64,000 nt of DNA from Caldilineaceae bacterium SB0661_bin_34. Lineage in GTDB: Bacteria > Chloroflexota > Anaerolineae > Caldilineales > Caldilineaceae. Under the pieces are notes generated by a model. The model was not told where the DNA came from. It did no database searches and saw only the letters and a program-made list of their open reading frames with translations. The DNA lies in the NCBI GenBank assembly GCA_009841145.1, contig VXMJ01000020.1, positions 25,128 through 89,127 of the forward strand. Direction: 5' to 3'. Position numbers and translations under genes: made by a program. Shown piece after piece: positions 37,978-46,429 of the stretch (position 1 is its first letter; each line of letters starts with the position of its first letter).

Positions 37978-39246
37978 ATGCCTCCTCCGTTGAAGGCCAC
38001 GCTCAAGGCAGCGCGGCGCCTCGCCATCCGCAAGCAGCTGCTGGACAGCCACGCTCTGCTTCGGCCCGAAAGCGACAAGCAGGCGATATGCAAGGTTCTG
38101 GAGGCCCTCCGCTGCGTGCAAATCGACCCGATCCGCGCCGTGGAACGAACCGAGCTGCTGGTGCTGTGGAGCCGCCTGGGCAATTTCGATCCGGGCCTGC
38201 TCAACGAACTGCTCTACACCAACAGACTGTTCTTCGAGAACTGGGCCCACTGCGCCTCCATCTGCCTGATGGACGACTACCCGTTGTTCCACCACCGGAT
38301 GCAGGCCTTTGCCGCGACCAGCGAGACGGACGGCAGTCGCACGGCCCAATGGGTAAAGCAAAACGGAGCCCTGTTGGCGCAAATCAGGGAGGCGTTCCGG
38401 ACGCGCGGTCCGTTGGCCTCCCAGGACATTGCGGTGGACGTGCCGCACGTGCCCTGGCACTCCACCGGCTGGACGAGCGGGCGCAGCGTGCCGCGCATGC
38501 TGGACCACCTGTTTTTCCGCGGCGAGTTGATGGTGGCGCAGCGCTCCGGCAACCGCAAGGTCTGGCACCTGACCGAAGAGTTCCTGCCGCCGTGGGCCGA
38601 TCGCACATCCATGACCCCGGACGAGTTTTGCCGCCGGGCCGTGCCACTCGCCCTGAAGGCATTGGGCACTGGTACGGCCCGGGACATCAGGCAACACTTC
38701 ATGCGCCGCGCCTATCCCGACCTGGAGTCGGTCCTGGCATCCCTGGCAGCGGATGGAACCATCCTGCCGGTCGAACTGGTGGACTCGGACAACAGGACCA
38801 TGCCCGGCTCGTGGATGGTCCATGCCGAGGATACCGAGATGCTGCAAGGCCTGGAGGCCGACTCGAACTGGGAGGGCCGTACCGTGCTGCTGTCCCCGTT
38901 CGACAACCTGATTTGCGACCGCAGGCGCAACCTGCCCCTGTTCGGCTTCGACTTCACAATCGAAATTTACGTGCCGGTGGCCAAGCGCCGCTACGGGTAC
39001 TACGTCCTTCCCATCCTTGCCGGCGACTCCATGCTCGGGCGCGTGGACACCGCAATGGACCGCCAACGGAACGAACTGCACTTCCGGGCCCTCTTTCTGG
39101 AAGAGGAGCGGGAGCAGGACCTGCACCTCGCCGACGGCCTTGCCCGGACCATGCAGGATCTGGGAACGTTCCTGGGCGCGAAGCGCGTCAAACTGGGCCG
39201 GCGCATGCCGGTCAAATGGCGGCAGGCCCTCAGGTCTTGCTTTTGA
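37978..39246 (+). CDS. YcaQ/AlkZ-family winged-helix DNA glycosylase
   Basis: 422 residues of the HTH_42 (DUF1006) family. E. coli YcaQ/AlkX and Streptomyces AlkZ of this family remove interstrand crosslinks and bulky alkyl adducts. The catalytic Q-phi-D motif is visible as QID at residues 48-50 in RCVQIDPIRAVERTELL. The fold of three winged helices is consistent with length. The start ATG at 37978 follows the previous stop by 10 bp, so the two genes are likely co-transcribed. Confidence 0.85.
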   Translation: MPPPLKATLKAARRLAIRKQLLDSHALLRPESDKQAICKVLEALRCVQIDPIRAVERTELLVLWSRLGNFDPGLLNELLYTNRLFFENWAHCASICLMDDYPLFHHRMQAFAATSETDGSRTAQWVKQNGALLAQIREAFRTRGPLASQDIAVDVPHVPWHSTGWTSGRSVPRMLDHLFFRGELMVAQRSGNRKVWHLTEEFLPPWADRTSMTPDEFCRRAVPLALKALGTGTARDIRQHFMRRAYPDLESVLASLAADGTILPVELVDSDNRTMPGSWMVHAEDTEMLQGLEADSNWEGRTVLLSPFDNLICDRRRNLPLFGFDFTIEIYVPVAKRRYGYYVLPILAGDSMLGRVDTAMDRQRNELHFRALFLEEEREQDLHLADGLARTMQDLGTFLGAKRVKLGRRMPVKWRQALRSCF

Positions 39247-39354
39247 CCCTTACCATCGGCCGGTTACAGGCGTGAGACACACCCGGCAGCCTTGCCTCGG
39301 GCAACCTCTTCGGGTGCGCCAAGGCGCGGCGGTTCCGACACGTCCGGCGTGGCT

Positions 39355-40467
39355 TCAAACGCCGAGGAGTTCGTCGCGGGCTGCAGGCCGAACGGATGGG
39401 GCGGAACCTTCGCCGTCCGCCGGCGGTAGCCATCCCGCCAGTTCGTTGTGAATGAGCCCGACCAGCATGCGAACCGCCCACTGACCATCGTTCAGACACG
39501 GAACAGTCGTGAAGTTCTGTCCACCGTGCTCCAAGAACATTTCCTTCATTTCGAGGGCAACTTCCTCCAGCGTTTCGAGGCAGTCGGAGACAAAACCGGG
39601 AGTGATGACCGCGAGATTCCGGACCCCGGACGCAGCCAACTCCTGCACCGTCGCCTCCGCGTAGGGCTGTATCCATTCTTCGCGGCCGAAACGCGACTGA
39701 AACCCAATCCGCAACCGGGAGGAATCCCATTCCAACCACTGTGCCAAGCACTGAAAGGTCTGGAGGCAGTGATGGCGATAGGGATCGCCGCGGTCGATGT
39801 AGCTCTGGGGCAGTCCGTGGAACGAGGCCAGCACCAAATCCGGTTTCCAGGTCAACGACCGGAGGTGGGAACGGAGCGACTCGACAAGGGCTTCGATGTA
39901 CAGGGGATGGTCCGGAAAGGCAGGCACCATGCGGACGGCGGGTTGCCACCGCATCGTTCTCAGCGCATCAAACGCCTTGTCCTGGGCGGTTGCCGTGGTC
40001 GTGGCAGAGTACTGGGGATAGAGGGGAAAGAGCAGGATCCGCTCACAGCCTTCCTCGTGTAGTTTGATGATCTTTTGCTCAAGCGACGGCTGCCCATAGC
40101 GCATGGCCCAGTCCACCGAAATGCCGGGGTAGTCCCGGAAGGCGGCAGCCACTTTGAGGCACTGGTCGCGCGTGATCGTCTTCAAGGGCGACTCGTCCAG
40201 TTCCCGATTCCAGATGCGGGCATAGGCCTTGCCGGAACGCTGGGGGCGTGTGTTAAGGACGATACCGTGCAGGATGAACCACCACAGGGGCCGGGACACC
40301 TCAATGACCCTTCGGTCCCACAGGAACTCCTGCAGGTAGCGCCGGACTTCCCGGAACGATGTGCCTTCGGGTGTGCCCAAGTTGATCAGCAACACGCCAA
40401 TCCTGCCTTGGTGTGCCCAGTTACCGGAGTGTGTTCCGGTTTGGAGCCGCCCTTCCGGTCCCGGCAT
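39355..40467 (-). CDS. hemH: Ferrochelatase
   Basis: Inserts ferrous iron (or, in the coproporphyrin pathway, iron into coproporphyrin) for haem synthesis. 370 residues. RIGVLLINLGTPEG at the start, catalytic His in ASFHGLPQSYIDRGDPY, and the Glu in ITPGFVSDCLETLEE are present. The N-terminus is about 20 residues longer than average, and no CxxC or membrane anchor is seen. It is convergent with the glycosylase gene. No other haem genes are near. Confidence 0.95.
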   Translation of the reverse strand: MPGPEGRLQTGTHSGNWAHQGRIGVLLINLGTPEGTSFREVRRYLQEFLWDRRVIEVSRPLWWFILHGIVLNTRPQRSGKAYARIWNRELDESPLKTITRDQCLKVAAAFRDYPGISVDWAMRYGQPSLEQKIIKLHEEGCERILLFPLYPQYSATTTATAQDKAFDALRTMRWQPAVRMVPAFPDHPLYIEALVESLRSHLRSLTWKPDLVLASFHGLPQSYIDRGDPYRHHCLQTFQCLAQWLEWDSSRLRIGFQSRFGREEWIQPYAEATVQELAASGVRNLAVITPGFVSDCLETLEEVALEMKEMFLEHGGQNFTTVPCLNDGQWAVRMLVGLIHNELAGWLPPADGEGSAPSVRPAARDELLGV

Positions 40468-40990
40468 GGTGTGTCTTGCGCTCCTGGTCGGACGTGTTGT
40501 CGTTGTGGGGTAATTTCACTCGAAACGCAGGTGCCGCGTGCGCGGCATTCGTTGGCGGATTATGGCACGGAAGGCGACGGCCGGCTGTCCGGTCGGGTGT
40601 GGAAAGAGAACCAGAAAACCTGGTCTCGGGGATGGCTGCGGGTTCAACGGGACGGCCCTGGCCTGCCACGACGTCTCGGGACCAATGCAGGCAGGACCGG
40701 GACGGCAACCGCGAAACCGGGTCACCCCTGTCCGAGTCAAGGACTCAACGCCGGATCCTATACGGAACGAATTGTTGTCCAAGACAGGTTTGCGGTCCGG
40801 TTTCGCTCGTTGGACTGTTCGAAAGGCACTTGACGGGCCTGCTTACAATAGGTGGCACGGCTGCACCCGCGGTCAACGTGCGCAGTTCACGTCCAGCCGG
40901 AACACGGAATCCGCACGGACCTTGCCGTGAACGCTTGCCGCTGCTGTGCCACCCGAGACAGACAACACACATGAGAATCACGGCAAGGCC
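40468..40990. other. Intergenic region between hemH and the desaturase gene
   Basis: 523 bp between divergent genes (hemH minus, desaturase plus). Several reading frames stay open because of high GC but none has a recognisable product. No terminator or obvious operator is seen. Promoters for both genes should lie here. Confidence 0.4.
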
Positions 40991-42403
40991 ATGAGCGTAC
41001 AGGCATTACCAAGAGACTATTCGCTCACGGGAACAGCCGGGCAAGCCGTTCCCTTGGATGATTTCGACATCGAGTCGCGGATGGACGGCGTTTGGTGGCA
41101 GCCCACGCTGCCGCGCCAGGAGATGCGCGCCTTCATGGAACGCACCGACGGCCCTGCCCTGGTGCATTTCGGCCTCTGGTTCGTGCTGCTCGCCGCCAGT
41201 GCCGCGTGGGCGGTATCCGCTTGGGGGACGTGGTGGGCCATTCCCGCGTTCCTGGTCTACGGAACCATCTATTCGTCGTCGGATGCCCGATGGCACGAGT
41301 GCGGCCACGGAACACCATTCCGAACCCAGTGGCTGAACGAACTCTTCTACCACATCAGTTCGTTCCTGACCTGGCGGGAGGCGTACATGTGGCGCTGGAG
41401 CCATTCCCGCCACCATACGGACACCTACTTCGTGGGCCTCGATCCCGAGATTCAGGTGCAGCGGCCCGCCGATCTGCTGAAGATCGTGATGGACTTCCTC
41501 TACCTGCGAAGCGGGCCACCCGAAGTCTGGCGCGTGGTGCGCAATGCGTTTGGCAGGCCCGGTCCGGACGTGCGGCACTTCGTGCCGGAATCGGAACGGA
41601 ACAAGATGTACTGGTCGAGTCGCGTCTACGTGGCGATTATCGTTGGCTTCGCCATTTGGTCGATTGCGATCTGGAGCTTCTTGCCGATGATGTTCGTCCT
41701 CCTGCCGCGGTTCTACGGAGGATGGCTGCATCAACTGCTTGGCCTGACACAGCACGCAGGCCTCGGAGAGGACACGTTTGACCACCGGGAAAACACCCGC
41801 ACCGTGTTCGTCAACCCGGTCTACCGCTATCTCTACATGAATATGAACTACCACATCGAGCACCACTCCGTGCCGATGGTCCCCTACCACGCGTTGGGGC
41901 GGTTCCATGAAGCCGTGAAGGATCAGATGCCGCCCGCCTACCCGAATTTATGGGCGGTGTACAAAGAGATGATTCCGGCGCTGATCAAGCAGGCGACGGA
42001 AGACGAGAGCTACCAAATCATGCGGCCCATCCCCACGGAGCAGGGCAAGTCTGCAGAAGTGGAATCCGTGGCCGCAGCCACTGCGGACAGCGAGTGGATC
42101 GAAATCTGTCCCGTGGGCGCACTCGAAGAAAACGATGTTGTGCGCGTGGACCACGGCGGCCGGTTTTTCGCCGTGTGCCGTCTGGAAGGAGATGCCTACC
42201 ATGCCACCGACGGCCTCTGTACCCATGAATACGCCGACCTGACCGACGGCATCGTCTTCGATGGCGTCATCGAGTGTCCACTCCACAACGGACGCTTCGA
42301 CATCGTCAGCGGCGATGCGGTCCGCTCGCCTGCCTGCGGTAGCCTGCAAACCTATCCCGTCGAAGTGCGGGGGGGTAGCATCTTCCTGCGCGTGCGCGCC
42401 TGA
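40991..42403 (+). CDS. Desaturase-family di-iron oxygenase fused to a Rieske [2Fe-2S] domain (MocD-MocE-like)
   Basis: 470 residues. The first part is a membrane-bound fatty-acid-desaturase-like oxygenase with three His boxes: HECGHGT (102-108), HSRHHTDT (138-145) and HIEHH (288-292), plus about four membrane spans. The last 110 residues are a Rieske domain: CTH at 410-412 and CPLH at 429-432. Rhizobial MocD and MocE are separate desaturase-like and ferredoxin proteins that demethylate rhizopine. Here both appear in one chain, so the Rieske centre could deliver electrons directly. No reductase gene is next to it. The substrate is unknown; demethylation or hydroxylation is inferred. Confidence 0.85.
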   Translation: MSVQALPRDYSLTGTAGQAVPLDDFDIESRMDGVWWQPTLPRQEMRAFMERTDGPALVHFGLWFVLLAASAAWAVSAWGTWWAIPAFLVYGTIYSSSDARWHECGHGTPFRTQWLNELFYHISSFLTWREAYMWRWSHSRHHTDTYFVGLDPEIQVQRPADLLKIVMDFLYLRSGPPEVWRVVRNAFGRPGPDVRHFVPESERNKMYWSSRVYVAIIVGFAIWSIAIWSFLPMMFVLLPRFYGGWLHQLLGLTQHAGLGEDTFDHRENTRTVFVNPVYRYLYMNMNYHIEHHSVPMVPYHALGRFHEAVKDQMPPAYPNLWAVYKEMIPALIKQATEDESYQIMRPIPTEQGKSAEVESVAAATADSEWIEICPVGALEENDVVRVDHGGRFFAVCRLEGDAYHATDGLCTHEYADLTDGIVFDGVIECPLHNGRFDIVSGDAVRSPACGSLQTYPVEVRGGSIFLRVRA

Positions 42404-42550
42404 CCGGGAAGGACGACACCTGCGCGACGAGGCCGATCCGTGTCTCGTCGCGCAATCCCGGAGCAGAGACAGTAGCTGCCCGGCCGCGCAGAGCCCAAAC
42501 CGATGGGCGAGTCCCATCGGAACCCACCCATTGGCATATCGGAGAATCTT

Positions 42551-43354
42551 ATGTCAAACAGCCCCCTGAAAGTGCACGTCACAGGCGTGTACGGTCTCAT
42601 CGGCAACCTTGTCTACGGCCATCTCAACAAGCAGCCGGAACGCTATGACGTCCACGGCAGCAGCCGACGTTCCGCCAGTTCCATCCGTGCCGATGCCGAT
42701 TCACTGATCCGGCTGCCGGACACGCACTTTACGCAAGCCGATCTGGGGGATGCCGAAGCCATGCTGCAAGCCATTGCCGGCATGGACGCCGTATTGCATA
42801 TCGGGGCGGTACCGGATCCCGGAGCCCCGTTTGAGGACGTGCTGCACAGCAATGTGGTCGGAACCTACAACGTGCTGGAAGCCTGTCGGGAGGCGGGAGT
42901 CAAGCGCCTCGTTTACGCCAGTTCCGTCATGGCCACCATGGGCTACTTCTACTATCAGGAACCCTACAACGCCATCCGCGAAGAGCGCTTTGAGGACGTA
43001 CCGGAGGATATTCCCCTCATTACACCTGCAGATCTGCCCCGTCCCACCGAACCCTATTCGGCCAGCAAGGTCTGGGGGGAAGGCATTTGCCGGACCTACC
43101 ACGATGCCCACGACATCGCCGCCGTGTGCCTGCGCATCGGGGCCGTCAACAAGGAAGACCGCAGCCTGTTTGGCTGGACCGATTCCCTCTGGTGCAGCCA
43201 GCGGGACGTAGCCAACATCATCGAACTCGCGCTGCAGGCGACCGCGTCGCCCTGTTTCCACATCTGCTACGGGATTTCGGACAATCGGCATCGCTGGGTC
43301 GACCTGGAACCTTCGAGGCAGGCGCTGGGTTTTGAGCCCCAGGACGGCGCGTAG
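42551..43354 (+). CDS. NAD(P)-dependent epimerase/dehydrogenase, extended SDR
   Basis: 267 residues. The cofactor motif TGVYGLIG (11-18) gives the Gly pattern G12-x-x-G15-x-x-G18, and the active site YSASK has Tyr169 and Lys173. Similar in length and pattern to uronate dehydrogenases and sugar epimerases. GGAGA ends five bases before the ATG. It lies between a desaturase-Rieske oxygenase and a sialidase, which fits sugar modification or catabolism. The real substrate is not known. Confidence 0.85.
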   Translation: MSNSPLKVHVTGVYGLIGNLVYGHLNKQPERYDVHGSSRRSASSIRADADSLIRLPDTHFTQADLGDAEAMLQAIAGMDAVLHIGAVPDPGAPFEDVLHSNVVGTYNVLEACREAGVKRLVYASSVMATMGYFYYQEPYNAIREERFEDVPEDIPLITPADLPRPTEPYSASKVWGEGICRTYHDAHDIAAVCLRIGAVNKEDRSLFGWTDSLWCSQRDVANIIELALQATASPCFHICYGISDNRHRWVDLEPSRQALGFEPQDGA

Positions 43355-43457
43355 ACCGTCCCGTCCGGCATGGCGGACCATGCCTGTAGGATTCTCAAGT
43401 CCCTGCCGGTGGCAGCATCCCGGCCACCCCCAACCAAAGTCCGGAGACGACGCCATC

Positions 43458-44504
43458 ATGCTGGATGAGCAAGTACTGTTCCAGAGCGGAACCCTTGGGT
43501 ACCACACCTTCCGCATTCCGGCCCTGCTGACGTTGAGCAGTGGACGCGTGCTGGCCTTTGCCGAAGGTCGCGTCCACGGACCCGGTGATGCAGGCACCAT
43601 CGAACTGGTCCTGCGCCGCAGCGACGATCACGGCACCAGCTGGTCCGATCTGCAGGTCGTAGTCAAGGAGGCCGACATGACCTGTGGCAATCCGTGTCCG
43701 GTCCAGGACCGCGCCACAGGCACCATCTGGCTCTGGTTCTGCAAGAACACCGCCGAAGGCGGGGAAGGACTGATTGTTCAAGGCAAGGCCAAACGCACAG
43801 TCTGGCTAACGCACAGCCTGGACGACGGAGACAACTGGAGCGAGCCGGTTGACATGACCGACAGGGTGATGCAACCCGACTGGACCTGGTACGCGACCGG
43901 ACCGGGCCACGGTATCCAGCTGCAGACTGGACGCATGATCGTGCCTTGCGACCACATGGTGGGCATCCATCTGGACCGCACCAAAGATCCCTACCATTCC
44001 CACGTGGTGTTTAGCGACGACGGAGGAGCCACCTGGCACATCGGCGGCATCGTCAGGGACGGGACCAACGAATGCGAGGTGGTGGAACTGTTGAACGGCG
44101 ACGTGATGATCAACTGTCGCAACTATGCTGACCGTAGCCAACGGGCCGTTGCCATCAGCCGGGATCTGGGTTCCTCCTTCGAGGAATTTCGGTGGGACCA
44201 AGCCTTGATCGAACCCGTCTGCCAGGCGAGTATCGTCCGTTGGCCCCAGGCCGACAATGGCCTGCTGTTTGCCAATCCGGCCTCCGCCACCGACCGAACC
44301 CGGATGACGGTTCGGCATAGCACGGACGAAGGGTTTTCCTGGCCGCGGGCCAAGCTGCTCCATGCCGGACCAGCTGCGTACAGCGACTTGGCCGTTTCGG
44401 CCGAGGGAACCGCCCTGTGCCTCTACGAAAGGGGGATTGACGGACCCCGCGAGACCCTCACCCTGGCCCGGTTCAACACCAACTGGCTGGCGGAAGCCCC
44501 ATGA
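43458..44504 (+). CDS. BNR-repeat exo-alpha-sialidase-like protein
   Basis: 348 residues of a six-bladed sialidase-like propeller. FRIP at 18-21 carries the conserved Arg that begins the triad in true sialidases. Asp-boxes are SDDHGTSW (55-62), SLDDGDNW (120-127), SDDGGATW (186-193) and STDEGFSW (288-295), with a degenerate SRDLGSSF (234-241). No signal peptide is visible, so the protein is probably cytoplasmic and acts on imported glycans. It could be a different glycosidase with the same fold. It abuts the IS607 remnant. Confidence 0.8.
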   Translation: MLDEQVLFQSGTLGYHTFRIPALLTLSSGRVLAFAEGRVHGPGDAGTIELVLRRSDDHGTSWSDLQVVVKEADMTCGNPCPVQDRATGTIWLWFCKNTAEGGEGLIVQGKAKRTVWLTHSLDDGDNWSEPVDMTDRVMQPDWTWYATGPGHGIQLQTGRMIVPCDHMVGIHLDRTKDPYHSHVVFSDDGGATWHIGGIVRDGTNECEVVELLNGDVMINCRNYADRSQRAVAISRDLGSSFEEFRWDQALIEPVCQASIVRWPQADNGLLFANPASATDRTRMTVRHSTDEGFSWPRAKLLHAGPAAYSDLAVSAEGTALCLYERGIDGPRETLTLARFNTNWLAEAP

Positions 44505-44550
44505 GTTGCCTGCCGCCGCAAAACTCCACAGAAGCCACGGCCCTGTTCCT

Positions 44551-45978
44551 TTACCTGGTCCATTTCGGTACCGGTGCGGGTGATTCGCTCTCGGTTGATG
44601 GGGGCTCCGTTGCACGCCCCCGCAACTCGAGTCCGGGTGGAGCAGTCCCCACCGTAGTCCTGGTTCGTTCCGCGAGCAGGGCGCGCACGTCCCTGTAGGG
44701 CATGTACAACGTGATCTCCTCGTCGTACAGCCTCGCCAGAATGTTGCAGGCGGCATTGACGTCCGCGTCCAGCACAACCCCGTCGAGACAGTAAAACCGG
44801 TCCCAGCGACGACGGCCCTGCAACAGGCCCGTGCGGGAGTCGACTTGCGATGTGTAGGCCGGATTGACCAATGCCAACGCAGAACCTCTGCGCCGAGATA
44901 TCGAAGTGAAGGTGTCCGCCATCACGCCCTTGACCCACCCGTTCAAACGGCGGTTGGTGTCCCGGTGGCGGTACGGAGCGGACTTCATGGGCATGGACAG
45001 GTCCTCGCAGGCGATCGTGCCGGCCTTGTCCACGACGGTGTGGGCGGCGTGGCAGAGGTGGTCGCGCACCTGCCTGTGGTGCCGGGTCCGTCGCCGGTCC
45101 CACTTCTGGTTGCCGAGGTTGTGCTTCCGGATGGTGTCGGCCTTGCGGTGGTTGCCCTTGGCCCGGTGCTTCTGCTCGGTGTCCCGGAGGTGATTGCGCC
45201 GTGTTCCCTTGACCTTGCGCCGGTCGCTCTCCGCGGACAACAGGTCACCCAGACCCTCGCCATGACGCTCCCCGTCACTGTCGGTGTAGGCCTCGGTGTA
45301 GCCCTTGTCCACGCCCACGGTGGCCTCCCCGCAGGGGCGCGTGCTGCACACCCGGGTCTCGTCCACCGCGTAGTGGACTTCCACCTGTCCGTTGTCCCGC
45401 AGGAGGATGCGGAGGGTGCCGGAAGGCAGGTGCGTGCCCTTGAGCGGAATGGCGATGCGTTGGCCGCGTTCCAAACCCTGGAGGTAGACCCAGGCCCGGT
45501 CGTGCCAGGCCTTGGTGGTGTAGGAGCCCGCGTCGGCCACGATCTGGTTCGTCACATGGGACCGGCCGCCCCACCACTGTTGCCGCATCTGCCGGTGCAG
45601 GAACGGGTCCTCGGTCCAGCGGTTCCGCTTGAGCAGGCTGTACAGACGCTCGCGTTCGACACTGTTTCCGCGCGTGCGGTGCCGGATGGCCTTCTTGACC
45701 GGCACCTTGGCCGCTTCCCTGCCGGCTTGGATGTCGCCCAGGGCATCCGCCAGGGTCGCCTTGCCCAGACGCGCCGGCAGCCCGTGCCAGTCATAGCCCT
45801 CCGCCATCCAGGCATCGCGGATGTCGTAGGGGGACTGCTGTGCGGTGGACACCCCGCTACACCGTCGCCAGGCATCCGCGCGCACCTGTCCGCACAGGAC
45901 GGCGGTCCGCGCCAACCGGTCGTACTTGGCCGCGTTCAGCCCCTGGCTGTGAAGTACGCGCGTGACCTTCTCAGCCAT
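44551..45978 (-). CDS. tnpB: TnpB-family RNA-guided nuclease homologue without zinc ribbon
   Basis: 475 residues. The RuvC catalytic residues are kept: Asp224 in VGVDKGYTEAYT, Glu325 in IACEDLSMP and Asp406 in LDADVNAACNI. The usual four-Cys ribbon between the Glu and last Asp is gone: the region around TSQVDSRTGLLQGRRRWDR has Val-Asp where CxxC belongs, and only one Cys (397) remains. The C-terminus extends about 60 residues past NAACNILARL and ends in a proline-rich tail. It starts eight bases before the end of the truncated tnpA. TnpB uses a guide RNA copied from the element's own end. Here the 3' flank runs into the sialidase gene. Confidence 0.8.
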   Translation of the reverse strand: MAEKVTRVLHSQGLNAAKYDRLARTAVLCGQVRADAWRRCSGVSTAQQSPYDIRDAWMAEGYDWHGLPARLGKATLADALGDIQAGREAAKVPVKKAIRHRTRGNSVERERLYSLLKRNRWTEDPFLHRQMRQQWWGGRSHVTNQIVADAGSYTTKAWHDRAWVYLQGLERGQRIAIPLKGTHLPSGTLRILLRDNGQVEVHYAVDETRVCSTRPCGEATVGVDKGYTEAYTDSDGERHGEGLGDLLSAESDRRKVKGTRRNHLRDTEQKHRAKGNHRKADTIRKHNLGNQKWDRRRTRHHRQVRDHLCHAAHTVVDKAGTIACEDLSMPMKSAPYRHRDTNRRLNGWVKGVMADTFTSISRRRGSALALVNPAYTSQVDSRTGLLQGRRRWDRFYCLDGVVLDADVNAACNILARLYDEEITLYMPYRDVRALLAERTRTTVGTAPPGLELRGRATEPPSTESESPAPVPKWTR

Positions 45979-46387
45979 CGCTGGCGGCTTTCCGGATCTG
46001 CTTCCGATACCGGCGCAGGCCGGGCAGGTGGCCGGAGAAGGTGTCGACCACGGCCATCAGGTCCTCGACCCACTCCGCCTGCGGGGACAGGGAGGGCTGG
46101 TTGACCACCCGGATCTCGCAGCCGTGGCTCTCGGCGAAGTACGCGAACCAGTCAAACCCGAACCGGCAGGGACGATCCTCGTGGGCGACCAGCAGGAGGC
46201 CCGGTTCGCGCTTCCCGATCCGTTCCCTCAACGAACGGAACACGGGCCGCTGGAAGTCCAGGCCGTCCCCGATTTTGGTCAGCCACTCGTCCACCGCCAG
46301 GTCTGCCCCCAGGCAGAACGTCTCCATTGCCTGCTCTTGGCCGCGAACGCGGCGGCCCGATGGATTTTCATATCCACAGAATACCAC
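45971..46387 (-). pseudogene. Serine recombinase TnpA of IS607, N-terminally truncated
   Basis: 138 residues matching the C-terminal half of IS607-type TnpA: QEQAMETFC, AVDEWLTKIG, VAHEDRPCRFGFDWFAYFAE, VEDLMAVVDTFSGHL and GLRRYRKQIRKA are all recognisable. Missing are the first 70-85 residues: the MerR-like DNA-binding domain and the catalytic Ser of the YxRVSS motif. The first 16 residues are unrelated sequence. Recombination is therefore not expected. It overlaps the tnpB start. Confidence 0.8.
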
Positions 46388-46429
46388 AGGATACCTTTCA
46401 GTGCCGGTATGTCGTGCTAGTAAGATGCT

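Larger units (their letters stand above)
44551..46387 (-). mobile_element. IS607-family element remnant
   Basis: Holds a TnpB gene and the C-terminal part of a serine-recombinase TnpA in the IS607 order (tnpA upstream, tnpB overlapping its end). tnpA is missing its 5' part, so the element cannot move by itself. The element begins 46 bp after the stop of the sialidase gene and ends 42 bp before the stop of the LysM gene. No inverted repeats or target duplications are seen, as expected for IS607. It may have been trimmed by a deletion at its tnpA end. Confidence 0.8.

Noticed and set aside
44551-45978. Nuclease-dead TnpB repressor (TldR-like)
   Set aside because: All three RuvC catalytic residues are in place, unlike TldR proteins.
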